A DNA stretch of 64,000 bases from NCBI GenBank assembly GCA_964035575.1, contig OZ037889.1:1116001-1180000 (forward strand), given 5' to 3'. Position numbers and translations under genes: made by a program. This document shows, piece after piece, positions 31,148 through 41,092 of the stretch. The notes beneath the pieces were generated by a model, which was given only the letters and a program-made list of their open reading frames with translations, was not told the origin of the DNA and ran no database searches. Source of the DNA: Rhynchopus sp. YZ270_cl-10 (taxonomy: Eukaryota; Euglenozoa; Diplonemea; Diplonemida; Diplonemidae). How positions within the stretch are numbered: position 1 is the first letter of the stretch; each line of letters opens with the position of its first letter.

Positions 31148-31254
31148 CCACCTGATTTTTACCCCGCGTATAGGCGTGTACGGACGGTCCGTATATGCCT
31201 GTACGGACCTATACGCGCCTTTACGCGCCTATACGCGGTGTAACAATCAGGTGG
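31148..31254. repeat. Mini-MITE with 5-bp target duplication
   Basis: Ends CCACCTGATT and AATCAGGTGG, with GCGTATAGGCG and CGCCTATACGC inside. CAGTA immediately precedes (31143-31147) and follows (31255-31259) the element, a likely target-site duplication. Interior has repeated GTACGGAC and TACGCGCC words. Confidence 0.75.
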
Positions 31255-31297
31255 CAGTAGTAACAAGCAATAAGGGATCATCTCATGAATACTTATT

Positions 31298-31328
31298 AAG
31301 ATGTGTGCACGAGAGGCACATTCATCTT
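31298..31328 (+). repeat. H-class dispersed hairpin, best copy
   Basis: Outer stem AAGATG with CATCTT, inner stem TGTGC with GCACA, loop ACGAGAG, TT unpaired on the 3' side. No mismatch in either stem. Confidence 0.8.
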
Positions 31329-31427
31329 TTTAAGTTTTTTTTGCGAAAAAAGCACAGTTCAAAATCCCCCGTTTGTTACCTCTCTCCCACACTTCTTTTT
31401 TTTCTTTTCTTTTTTGCTTTCATCCGG

Positions 31428-31473
31428 ATGACTGGCATCGTACGGTGGGTCAGTCTGAGGTGTCTGCATCAAC
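31428..31473 (+). repeat. T-class dispersed repeat
   Basis: TTTCATCCGGATGACTGGCA, ACGGTGGGTCAGTCTGAGG and TGTCTGCATCAAC. It follows the H-class hairpin by 100 nt, the same order as at 7116-7439. Confidence 0.55.
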
Positions 31474-32474
31474 ACTACCATTTTTCTTTTTTTATTTTCA
31501 CACAGTTTCCAGACGATGAGAATTTTTGGCGCGTAAAAAGAAAGGCTTCTCCGGCGGGAAACCATCACCTTTTTTTACGTATGGAAACTGTGTTTCAAAA
31601 AAAAAAAGTTGCGAATCAGGAAAAAGAGTGAAGCACAAAAGCATAGGAGAGGCATGGAAAACATCTCACACAACACAAAAAAAAGTATCCTAACTTAAGC
31701 CCTTTTTTGGGGGGTGGCTACAGCACTCCTCAGTGGGTGATTGTCGATACAAAATCCCCCCTTCATCTCCCCCTCCCACATGAACCAGACAAAAAAAAAA
31801 ATCTGAGGATAGCGTAGATCAAACGTAGTTTATACACCCTGTTTTTCCTACCCCCACCCCCCCTTTTTCTCTTTCGGACGTTGAGTGTATTTAGTGTTGC
31901 TGAGTGTACCAAAAAACAAAAACAAAACAAAAAAAAAAAAAAAAACCAGAATACGGATTTGTATTGCGAATTCTGACATTTTTTTTTTTTTTTTTCTGAT
32001 GAAGAATACACCTGATTTCCACCCAGCCAATCGTTGTCCCCCTCACACTTCTTTTCTTTCTCTCCTCCCATCCCCCCCTCCCACGAGTTGATTTGGCGAA
32101 CCACTTGGATCTGGTTACAATGTGAACCTATTCCTCTCAAGGGTCCCAAAAATGACAGTGTTTTCATTGTTTTTTGGGGTGGGTTTATTAGACCAACTTG
32201 ACCCCCCCCCCCCCCCCCCCTCGACACTGAAATATTTTTTAAAAAAAACGTTTTGGGAAAGAGGAAAAAAAAAGGTTGATCAGAAAATGTGTTGCGTGTT
32301 GTGTTGTGTTGTTGCAATGCGGGCAGGCAATGCGATGCACAGAATGGTGTCAATACAGAATGTGACAAAAAAAAAAAAAAGTGGAAAAAGAGGGGGAAAA
32401 AAGGATAATACCTTGAATCCTTCCTCTCTCTCTTGTAGTTTATCAGATCAGATATTTGCGTCTTTCTTTTTTTA

Positions 32475-32507
32475 AAGATGTGTATGCACATGAGGCACAT
32501 TCATCCT
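32475..32507 (+). repeat. H-class dispersed hairpin
   Basis: AAGATG with CATCCT outer arms; inner ATGC with GCAC-like pairing; loop ACATGAGG. Confidence 0.55.
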
Positions 32508-32540
32508 ATTGTTGATATCACCTCTTTTTCTTGAGTTATT

Positions 32541-32576
32541 TGTGACCAAGCAAATGAGAGGCTTGGGGTACATTTA
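32541..32576 (+). repeat. H-class dispersed hairpin with changed stems
   Basis: Inner stem CCAAGC with GCTTGG, where other copies have CTAAGC with GCTTAG, a matched two-sided change. Outer arms TGTG with TACA. Confidence 0.65.
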
Positions 32577-32714
32577 ATCTTTTTTTTCTCTTTTCTGTTC
32601 AATCCCCCCTTACATTCCCTCTATATACTATTGACACGGTTTGGTAAACATCGTGGAATTTTAACATCGTTTTTTTAAATCGTGGAAAAAAAAGCAAGCT
32701 CTTTTTCTTTTTTT

Positions 32715-33190
32715 ACTGGGTTACTAGCCCCTGGCGGCTGGTGTTGTTCTGTGTGGGCATAGCCGGGGGTTTTGCGATTCCGATTGATATCTCATTTACT
32801 TTACTCAGCATCTTTACTCAGCATCAGGGTGAAGGTACCGTCCGTTGGTGCTTTTTTGGTGAGCGGGTTTTTGACACCATTATGCGAACACCTCGAGCGG
32901 GTTGACACTCTACGTTGATACCTGCCCTACCCCCTGGCGGCTGGTGTTGTTCTGTGTGGGCTAGCCGGGTCTTGCGATCCGACTGGCCTCTTTTACTCAG
33001 GCATCGGTATCAAGGTGTGGTGCTTGGTCGAGCAGGTTGACACTCTACGTTGTCACCTGCCCTACCCCCTGGCCGCTTAGGGTGTGCACAGACAGCACAC
33101 CATTCCCCAGGGTGTGGCAGAGCCCTTTGCTCAAAGTGTGGGACTCTGGCCTGACTTCCGGAGGGGGCTCTATCGAGCCCCGTCCTAGTT
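32715..33190 (+). repeat. GC-rich, homopolymer-poor block with two-fold tandem repeat
   Basis: A unit of about 215 bp occurs twice: CCCTGGCGGCTGGTGTTGTT, CTGTGTGGGC, AGCCGGG and GGTTGACACTCTACGTTG then ACCTGCCCTACC at 32728-32930 and 32933-33066. Part of it (CTGTGTGGGCTAGCCGGGTC, TTACGATCCAACTGG) recurs at 57260-57300 in an intron. The 3' part has AGGGTGTGCACAGACAGCACACC, able to fold. No ORF. It looks like a structured RNA gene or a repeat derived from one. Confidence 0.55.
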
Positions 33191-34057
33191 AAAGGTTGTT
33201 GGTAAGGAGATGGCTTTGTACATTTTCCTTTTTTTTTCCACGATGTGGAAAAAACGACGATGAGCTGTCATTATTCACAAAAAAATATTAAAAAGGCGAT
33301 GTTTACCACACCGTGTAGTGAAACGAAAAAAAAAAAGTCCCCAAAAATATTCCCCTGCTTCCCTCTTTCAGGTGTGTGCTGTTTTGTCGTTTTTTTTTCT
33401 TCTTTTTTTTTTTTTGTGTGCAGAAAATGCTTATTTTGCGGGTGAATTGCCAATGTTGCAGGGAAAAAAAAAACAAGAAAAAAGAAGGAGAGAAAATGCA
33501 TTTAAGGTCCCCCCCATTCCTCCTTGAATGCGAAACAAAAAAAACAACAAAAAAAACAGAAAACATCCAAAGAAAAGCGTACGTGATCTTCCACCCCTCC
33601 CAGCTCGCCCATTCCCTTTGTGAGTGGGGTGCCAAAAAAATACAAAAAAACAGACAAAACCAAAAAAAAACAACAAAAAAACAAAAAACAAAAAAAACAA
33701 ACATCAAAAAAAATATCAAAAAAAAAAACAAAAAAAAAAAACAAAAACAAAAAACAATATAAAAACAAAAAGGCCCCTCTCTCTCTCTCTCTCTCTCCTC
33801 CTTTTCCCCGTCTCGATTTTCTACAATCCAACACCCCAACCACACCTCACGCAGCCAAGACATCTCTGAGAACATAAGACCATCCCCCTTTGTTATTGAT
33901 TTCTTTTAGGATTTGACGTCCTCACCTCTCCCCCCTTGTACCCCTTTTTTTCTGTCGTATTTTTTTTGTATTGCTTTTTGCATCCTTCTCACTTTCCCCC
34001 TTCCCTTGCCTTAGGGATCTTTGGCAAAAGAAGGTCACCCACCCCTTTCCTTTAACC
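33191..34057. other. Gene-free stretch before cyclin 2
   Basis: Dominated by AAAAAC-type runs (33535-33770) and a CT run (33777-33796). A pyrimidine-rich leader precedes the cyclin start. Long frames here are simple-sequence artefacts. Confidence 0.55.
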
Positions 34058-34984
34058 ATGACTTCGCAGTCCAAGTCCGACGCACCCATCACGATGGCAA
34101 CGATCCCCAGCCGGAAGTCCTTCAGCGACGTGGCACGCCTCTCCAGCTACACCCCAGCCCTTCCTGGCATTGCAGAGCTTCTGAACAAGATGGTGACAAA
34201 GGGCGACACACGTGGCCGCAGTGAGGACAGAACTGCGTTCGACGGCTCGAAGCCGGCCCCGGTGAGCATACAGGACTACATCATCCGGATGTGCAAATAC
34301 GGCTACTGCAGCCACGAGGTCTTTGTGTGCATGATCATCTACCTCGGCCGCATCAGGGCACGTGTCGGGACAACCTTCACCAGCCACAACATCCACCGTC
34401 TTTTGCTGACGTCTTTTGTGGTGGCGGCGAAGCTGCGGGACGATACGTACTACAGCAACAAATACTATGCCAGCATCGGGGGGGTGTCGCTGCCGGACAT
34501 GAACAAGATGGAGAGCGCCTTTTTGCGGTCGACCGCTTGGGAGCTTCACATCAGCAAGAAAGAGTACGACCAGTACTATGCGGCTATGACAGCACCTGCG
34601 GCCACCACTACGGAGGAGGAGACCAATATGTCGAGCTTCCCCCCCATTGCGATGTCCCCCTCCCACGCCTCAGCAGCAGCACAGAACGACAAGCCCAGGA
34701 GGGAAAGCTGCAACCTATCAACCAGAGGTGCACTGCGTGTTGCTCTTCAACGTGGCAACGGAAGTGCCGCAGCCGACTCTATCCCCGCCACCCACAAGCT
34801 CCCCAAATCTGTCGTAAGCGCGCCACGTGGCTCGATCTCTTCCCTCAGGGACCTTAAAGGCCTCCACTCAGCCACCCTCGGTCGCAAGTCAAAAACCGTC
34901 AATGAAGTCCACCCCGATACCCAAGACCTCTCCCACCACATCCACGAACCCCAAAACCACCCCTCTGCGTTTGTGAGTTGTTAG
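34058..34984 (+). CDS. PHO80-type (P/U-type) cyclin, copy 2
   Basis: A 308-residue cyclin with the same cyclin box as copy 1. The start at 34058 is preferred over an in-frame ATG at 33971 because it corresponds to the start of copy 1 and the extra segment is leader-like. Identity with copy 1 begins at the third codon (34064) and continues for 453 bases to 34516. Next come ESAFLRST against ESCFLRCT, YDQYYAAM in both, then no similarity. The tail (from about residue 180) is different: acidic TEEETN, then a basic Ser-rich region with SVVSAPRGSISSLRDL and HHIHEPQNH. The two proteins probably bind the same kinase type but differ in targeting or regulation by their tails. Confidence 0.92.
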   Translation: MTSQSKSDAPITMATIPSRKSFSDVARLSSYTPALPGIAELLNKMVTKGDTRGRSEDRTAFDGSKPAPVSIQDYIIRMCKYGYCSHEVFVCMIIYLGRIRARVGTTFTSHNIHRLLLTSFVVAAKLRDDTYYSNKYYASIGGVSLPDMNKMESAFLRSTAWELHISKKEYDQYYAAMTAPAATTTEEETNMSSFPPIAMSPSHASAAAQNDKPRRESCNLSTRGALRVALQRGNGSAAADSIPATHKLPKSVVSAPRGSISSLRDLKGLHSATLGRKSKTVNEVHPDTQDLSHHIHEPQNHPSAFVSC

Positions 34985-35787
34985 AAGGGGGGGCAGGGGG
35001 TTTCATGGGTGATCAGAATGATAAAAAGGAAGAAAAAAAGAATACTCTTTTTTTGGTGGGAAGTTCTGGATTTTTTTTTTTGCAAAAAAAAAAAAGTTGA
35101 GGGTGTAAAAAAATGGTTTTTCCCCTCTTGTTTTTTTTTTTCCTCATTTTATTTTTCGTGTGCGTTGTTTCTGTCTTATGCTGTGAATTAAAAAGGACGA
35201 GATGGATTGCGGGAAGGAACCAAAATAAGGAAAGCTGGGGGGGTTTTTTTTTGTGGGTCTGTCGAAGTTTTTCTCTTCTTTTGGAATTTTAAAAAAAGAG
35301 GATTTTTTTTTTTTTTCAGAGACACATGCAACCGACGATGTCAGCTTTTCTACGAAAATAGAAAAAAAAAAAAATTAAAAGCGTTCTTCCTTCTTCGTAG
35401 CCATCATTATCCCATCAAAAACTTAGTATTGCATATTTCATCGCCTTCTCTCGATCTACAGCGCAAGCCCTTCCCTTTTACCAGGGAGCTTTTCCCCGCA
35501 CCCCTCTCCGCTTTTGTCATGTTCAGGGTTTTTTTTTTGGGTAGTTTTTTTTTCTTTTTTGGCATCTGGGTTTTTGCTGGTTTATTAGCAAGCAGTTGTA
35601 CCCCGGGTCAGCTCGTTTAATTTAGAAAGGTCCGTCTGTGTTTTTTTTCACCCCTTTTCCCCACAACCCAACTGACAGGGTACTAATGCGAATCACAGGG
35701 CGTGGATGCCCCGACCGTGTAGAACCCTTTTATTCCCTGTCGGTCAGTAAAAAAAAATCTTGAAAAAAAAGAGAGAAAAAAACACGC

Positions 35788-35839
35788 AAGTGTCTGCGTC
35801 CGCCGATGCACGGTGAGACGTTTGCACTTTCAGCTTCTC
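35788..35839 (+). repeat. C-class dispersed hairpin
   Basis: AAGTGTCTGCGTCCGCCGAT, GCACGGTGAGACG and TTTGCACTTTC. Outer AAGTG with CACTTT; the inner arm change GGCG to GACG weakens one pair. Confidence 0.6.
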
Positions 35840-36087
35840 TTTTTTTTTTTTTTTTTTTTTTTTGTATTTTTTTTCTTTGTGATGTCCACAATAAAGCGTG
35901 GATCGTTTCATAAAAACATTTTTTTTGAAAGAATACCAGAATCAACACACAGCGATTTTTTTATTAATAACAGAGCGCACAACAATAAAAGAAAGTGAAG
36001 ACGCTACACGAAACCAAAGAGATTATCAAAAAAAGGAAAACGAATTGAGCGACAGTTATGCACAGTTCCACTTTATTATTTTGCCCT

Positions 36088-36628
36088 TACTGGGGGGGGG
36101 CTAATAAAGTATACGGTGCTAATAAAGTATACGGGGGTAATAAAGTATACGGTGCGGAAACCCATTTTGAGCGTGGAAATCTGTGAAATAAAGTATACGG
36201 TTTTTGTGTACATTTTTCTTACTAAAAAAATTTTTCAGCAAGTTTTGCACAAAAAATCGAAAAAAAAATTTTTTGATTTCGGTGGTCCGGATTCTGAGCG
36301 TGCTGTGATGGGGTCACTTTGCGCTGAGAAACGAGTATTTTTGACCTAAAACGCGTGTATCAGTTTTTACACGATTGGTGCTGATGGGGTTCAGATTTGT
36401 GAAAATTTAAGTCACCAAAAAATTGTTCATTTTTCCACATTGACCCCACCACTGGCTGGGATTGGCCCAAAAATGCCAATGGTGGTGTTTTCGCGAGGTT
36501 TCGGCCACTAGAAACCCCAAAATAACAGTGATTTTTTTTTTTTTTTTTCCTTTTCGTTTTTTTGCCATTTAAGCAGTATTTCCCGCCGAATAAAGTATAC
36601 GTATACTTTAATAGCTCCCCCCCAGTAA
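36088..36628. mobile_element. MITE with TTACTGGGGGG ends and AATAAAGTATACG repeats
   Basis: Left TTACTGGGGGGGG then CTAATAAAGTATACG; right CGTATACTTTAATAGC then CCCCCCCAGTAA. The word AATAAAGTATACGG recurs four times near the left end (36103-36200). The interior includes a module P copy (36400-36480: GTCACCAAAAAATTG, TTGACCCCACCACTGGC). Non-coding. Confidence 0.8.
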
Positions 36629-37291
36629 TAAAAACCGAACTGCAGCGAGAAAAGAGAGCAACACAGAAAAGAAATAAAAAAATAACCGAAAAAAGTGTGT
36701 ATGGAGTGTGTGTTCATATCAGTGTAAGGGTTATCCCTGAATGCGGAATATATCCCAATGTGTGTGTATTTTTAAAAAAAGCAAATTTGTGAGTAGTTCC
36801 GAAGAGTGGATCATTTTGCTCATAATGTATGTGTATTCTGACATTAAGTTGCTGCAGGAGGGTAACAAATTCACCCCCCCCACCCAACCCCCCTTTTTTT
36901 TTGCTTTCCAAAAGAAGCAACAATACTTTTTCCACACAAATGAAGCTTTTTGAAAGGTTTTGAAACGCATTGTGTGTCTTTTTTTTTTTTTGTTTTGCCA
37001 ATTTCAAGTCAAAACAAAACAAAAGTAATCCTCCCCTCCTCTTATCTGAGGAGGGGTGCTCAACAAAAAAAAAAAATCAAAGAATTTCCCCGCCTTTACT
37101 GTAGCTGTCTTTTTGAAATGTCTGGGCACAAGGCCACATTCATATTTCAAAATTTCTTTAGAACGAACAAGAAAAAAAAACATAATAAAGAAGGAAGGCC
37201 TCAAAAGAAAGAGTCACACTATTCTGAGTGAAAACACAGTGATCGGAGATTCACGCAAAAAAATTCGTGCTAAAAAAAAAAGAAAATACAC

Positions 37292-37353
37292 AGTGGAAAT
37301 TGCACAACTGTGGCAACACAACCGAGGCAACTACACTACTTCAGCAATTTATC
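37292..37353 (+). repeat. S-class dispersed hairpin
   Basis: AGTGGAAATTGCACAACTGT, GGCAACACAACCGAGG and CAACTACACTACT, then AGCAATTTATC. AGTG with CACT forms the outer stem. Nearly identical copies at 38322 and 48889. Confidence 0.6.
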
Positions 37354-38321
37354 GAAAAGTCTTAAAAGAAGAAAAAATGATGGTTACCAGTAACTTCGAA
37401 CTTAGCTCAATGCACAAAGGGGTCTCTTGGAACCCTCGTTTCAGTGGGAAAAAAATGATGGTGTGAGGGAGGGACACTTCTCTTCCCCCCACATCGTACT
37501 CAATTTGTTACGTTTTAAGGTAGACAATGAGAGCCTTAAGTTTATCTAAATTTTCTTTCAGGCAATACTTGGTTTTTTAAAAGCCGATTTTTTTTGATAA
37601 AACAACTTGTTGTCAATTCTAAAAAGATTGGAGGCAGCGCTGCAGGGCAAACAAAACGGATTGAAAAAAACAGAAGCTTGCTTGTTTTCTTTGAGTACTC
37701 AATTAACCACAACAACCGTACTTCAGTTTAACACATTTTTTCACCTTTTTGTTTTCCCGGCTTTGAGCGCACAAACAAAAGACCCGATCTTTTTTTCTGC
37801 TTTACCTTGAAATGAGAACTCAAGGATTATGGGTTTGGAGAAGAGCGTTCACAAGGCTGGGGAAAAAAAAAAAAAAAAAAACTCCCAAAAATTCTCAAGA
37901 TACTGAAGGAGTGTAAGCCTTATGAGATTACAAGAGTTTTGCTCGAAGAAAAAGCCCCCAAAATATTTAACTATTATTTTCTTTGTGTTTAGATGTGTGT
38001 GAGAAATTGACCCCACAATGTGAGATCTCCCAACCCCTCTACCCTTCTTTGTTTTTTTTCCCCCCCGTTGCTGTCACAACAAAACGTGAACACTTCCTAC
38101 GGGAGTTGCAGCCAACAGAGAGTGTTAAGAGCTAACAAAAAAAAAAATGGGGGACTGGTTTGTTTTAATTGCGAAAAAAAATTAATTTAATCTTGTTAAC
38201 ACCTTTCCTCCCCCCTCAGCGCCCTTCCCCATTCTGCCCATTCAGGAGCAAAAAGTACTGTGTCCAGACTGAGCTGGTTTTCAGCGTATCAGTCCCGTAC
38301 ACACAAACACAAAACAAAAAA

Positions 38322-38385
38322 CAGTGGAGATATGCACAACTGTGGCAACACAACCGAGGCAACTACACTACTCCAACCATTTATC
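38322..38385 (+). repeat. S-class dispersed hairpin
   Basis: CAGTGGAGATATGCACAACT, GTGGCAACACAACCGAGG and CAACTACACTACTCCAACC. TGGAG with CTCCA gives a longer outer pairing than at 37292. Confidence 0.6.
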
Positions 38386-38723
38386 AAAAAAAAACAAAAA
38401 AAAGTCCAACATTAAGTACAGGCTTTTCACAGGATGGCTAAGCAGACGTGCTGCGTTAGACTCCATCTTACCCAACTTTCATGTAGGTGGCCAAGTGTGA
38501 GGCAGGTGTCGACTTAGGTTCCTACCACCCTCCTTATTCTTTTCGCACAGCTGCTGTTGTGCGACAGCGATTGTGATCAAAAAGGTGTCCAAAAGCATGA
38601 GGTTCATCTCGCGAACATTTTTTTTGCTTTTGCTTTTGCTTTTTATATTTTTTTTGCTGGAGTAACGCAGTCACAAGAGGTATGGCGCACACACACCATT
38701 ACCTAATTATTTTATTGTTTTTT

Positions 38724-38752
38724 GTGTGTGCACGAGAGGCACATTCATCTTA
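38724..38752 (+). repeat. H-class dispersed hairpin
   Basis: Inner stem TGTGC with GCACA, loop ACGAGAG, TT, CATCTTA. The 5' outer arm is replaced by T-rich sequence. Confidence 0.65.
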
Positions 38753-39245
38753 CAAGTTTTCATTGTTAGAAGGCACATTCATCCCCCTTTTTTATTAAAT
38801 GCTGACGGCTCTAAACCAGGCACATAACATGCCATCTATCCACCATGACTCCCACCTCTCCCTCCCACTCCTTTCCGTTTTTTTCTGTTTTTCTGTTTTC
38901 CCAAGAACAAAAAAAATATCAAAACTCAAAAAATAAAAATCTGCATCAACTGTCTGTTTCTGTTTGCATTTTGTGCGGCACACTACCAGCACGCACCACA
39001 CTATTGGGAGGAAATGTTACCTTGTGTTTGTTTTGAAATGGTGTATGTTTCCCGAGAGGCCCATTCATCGTTTCGAAGTTCCTTCCCCCCTTTTTTTTTC
39101 TCTTTGTCCTAAACTTTGTTATTATTCCTTTCTTTTGGTTTACGGGATACAAAAAAGAAGTGGCAGACGTGACCTGTGTGTTATCAGCAGTGGTATCTGC
39201 GGGTGTCTGCCTGTCTGTAACCGAGTCAATTTTTTTTTCCCTTCT

Positions 39246-39280
39246 AGATGTGTGTTTGCACGAGAGGCACATTCATCTTA
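39246..39280 (+). repeat. H-class dispersed hairpin
   Basis: AGATG with CATCT outer stem, TGTG and TTTGC before the loop ACGAGAG, GCACA after; TT kept. It has a 3-nt insertion in the 5' inner arm. Confidence 0.7.
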
Positions 39281-39312
39281 CAATGATTTTTTTTTTCTTT
39301 CTCCTTTTCATC

Positions 39313-39357
39313 AGATTCATACACTTTCAATTCTGTGAATTGAAAGTATATGAATCT
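39313..39357. other. Long near-perfect hairpin
   Basis: AGATTCATA with TATGAATCT-type ends and ACTTTCAATT with AATTGAAAGT inside, loop CTGTG. About 19 paired bases; lies between two H-class hairpins. Confidence 0.75.
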
Positions 39358-39436
39358 AATTTCTCCTTTTCTATCTCCATCTTCTCTCCTCGGAGATCCG
39401 TCTCTATTTTACTTTATTTTCTCCCTTTTTTTTTTT

Positions 39437-39468
39437 AGATGCGTGTTTGCACGAGCACGTTCATCTTA
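39437..39468 (+). repeat. H-class dispersed hairpin with changed inner stem
   Basis: Outer AGATG with CATCT; inner CGTG with CACG, matched on both sides relative to TGTGC with GCACA; TT kept. Confidence 0.7.
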
Positions 39469-39877
39469 CAACTTTTTTATGCTTCCGCCGTCACGAAGTT
39501 TTGTTTCTCTCAGAACATGACAACGAAAAAAAACCAAAAAAAAAAAAAAAAAAATCGGCAAAAAAAAGAAAAAATCCCCCCCGAGAAACGGTACACACCA
39601 GGCATAGCAGTGGTGATCACTGCCCCTGAGGACCCCCCCTCACCCCCTGTGCGACAGATCCATTCCGTACGAATATGCTAAGTCTTCCTTGAGCATCTTG
39701 CTCTCATGACATTTTGTGTGTGTCTGTGTTGATACCTAGTCGGGGTAATTCTTTGTACAGAATATGGCCCCATTTGTGTGTATGTGTGTTTTCCTCATTT
39801 TAGGTGAAGCGCAATACTTAGACATCCTTGTACCCTCGTAGAGGGGAGGTCGGGGCTAAGGGGGAAATTGTTAAGAA

Positions 39878-39949
39878 TATGGGGTTATGGATGGCTCCCC
39901 ATATTCTCCTATATTACCACGAGAAAATCCCCTTTGGGATTTTCTCGTG
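39878..39949. other. Two perfect hairpins next to the retroelement fossil
   Basis: ATATGGGG with CCCCATAT (39878-39905) and CACGAGAAAATCCC with GGGATTTTCTCGTG (39918-39949, loop CTTT). They end about 40 bp before repeat A1 of the element at 39988. Confidence 0.7.
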
Positions 39950-39987
39950 TGTGTCTCGTGCGTAAAATTAAAGGAGCAAAAACAAAA

Positions 39988-40158
39988 AAAAGAAGGATTA
40001 TATTTTGTGTAACCAAATATCAGCCTTTTTGTTTTCGGCTAGCCAACTCTGCAACCGATTCAGAAATCATGAGAGATGATTTCTGCAACCGACTCACAAA
40101 TCATGTGATATGATTACAATGTTATGCAAAACGTGACCATGACATTTAAAAATTTCTC
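39988..40158 (+). repeat. Repeat A1 of the split-direct-repeat element
   Basis: 171 bp, begins AAAAGAAGGATTATATTTTG and ends TTTAAAAATTTCTC; matches 43411-43581. Contains two ATCATG words flanking AGAGATGATTTCTGCAACC. Confidence 0.85.
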
Positions 40159-40837
40159 ACTGTTTTGTATATCCTACGGTTTGCCTAGGTGGTAGAGACT
40201 AGTCAACCCCCCCTCCCCTCTTCCTCAAGGAAAGAAAGAAAGCCTCCCCCCTCCCATTTCGCGGTTGGGCGTCTCCCACCCCATCCTCTTCGCTTTGTTC
40301 CTCCGGTGTCTGCTGCGCGTGTTCTGGTTTGAGTTATCTGTGTGATTGGGGTTCTATTGCCGAGTCATGGCACGTGTGCTGCCTGATGGGTGTCTTCCTT
40401 ATCAGACGGTTCCTAACAGTTTTTCTGACCGCAGGTGCGGTTCACGAGTGCCTTGACATGGGTGCTACGACTTCTTCTGGCTGTGACGGGTTTTTGTGTG
40501 TTGTGTGTTTCTTTGCTGTGGTGGTGCCTACACACGTGTGGCTTGTGTTTATCTTGTTAACCTCTGCAGACTGATTCTATGTGCCCTGTGTTGTGTGTCT
40601 CCAGTCTCCTCCTCTTCTATGTCGTCTTGCTTGCCTCATCTTCTCCGTAATTGTTGTGTCTGAGGTGTCTGTGGTATGTATCTCTCATCTGGTAAATAGA
40701 TATGGGTACTCGAGCTCCTTCCTTTCATGAGTGCTTCATCGAGTACCTACTGTTCCCTGCCGGTGGGCTCTTCCTTGCGCGTCTGTCTGCCTGCTTAGTT
40801 CTCGAGTACCTACTCTTAGTTACGTGGTGTGTATCGG

Positions 40838-41092
40838 GTAGCGTTGGTATAAATAATTCCCGCCGCCTATCCATAGGTGTAGCGTTGGTATAAATAATTC
40901 CCGCCGCCTATCCATAGGTGTAGCGTTGGTATAAATAAGTCCCGCCGCCTATCCATAGGTGTAGCGTTGGTATAAATAATTCCCGCCGCCTATCCATAGG
41001 TGTAGCGTTGGTATAAATAAGTCCCGCCGCCTATCCATAGGTGTAGCGTTGGTATAAATAAGTCCCGCCGCCTATCCATAGGTGTAACGTTG
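40838..41092 (+). repeat. 41-bp tandem array, six copies plus a partial
   Basis: Units start at 40838, 40879, 40920, 40961, 41002 and 41043. Each contains GTAGCGTTGGTATAAATAA then TCCCGCCGCCTATCCATAGG; copies differ mainly by one T/G position. Each unit has a TATAAATA word, so the array presents six TATA-box-like sites. Confidence 0.9.

Larger units (their letters stand above)
28141..32474. other. Gene-free stretch
   Basis: T and A runs, with several small repeats listed separately. A short frame at 28889-29004 encodes a protein-like YEQTPFELEALKGTLSEDPP but ends in a homopolymer; it may be debris. Near 30262-30320 TTCCCCAGTTGAAAGCGG and GCCTCCCTGACAGCCAGAG resemble 46450-46490. Confidence 0.45.
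34985..39987. other. Gene-free stretch
   Basis: Long A and T runs with scattered small repeats, listed separately. A possible foldback near 35668-35747 has GACAGGG and CCCTGTC. H-like but incomplete words are at 37515-37550, 38431-38469 and 39040-39071. Confidence 0.5.

Noticed and set aside
33971-34057. Upstream in-frame start of cyclin 2
   Set aside because: Extra residues have leader-like composition and copy 1 starts at the position equivalent to 34058.
40838-41092. Regular array considered as a CRISPR
   Set aside because: Units are contiguous without unique spacers and lie in eukaryotic DNA.
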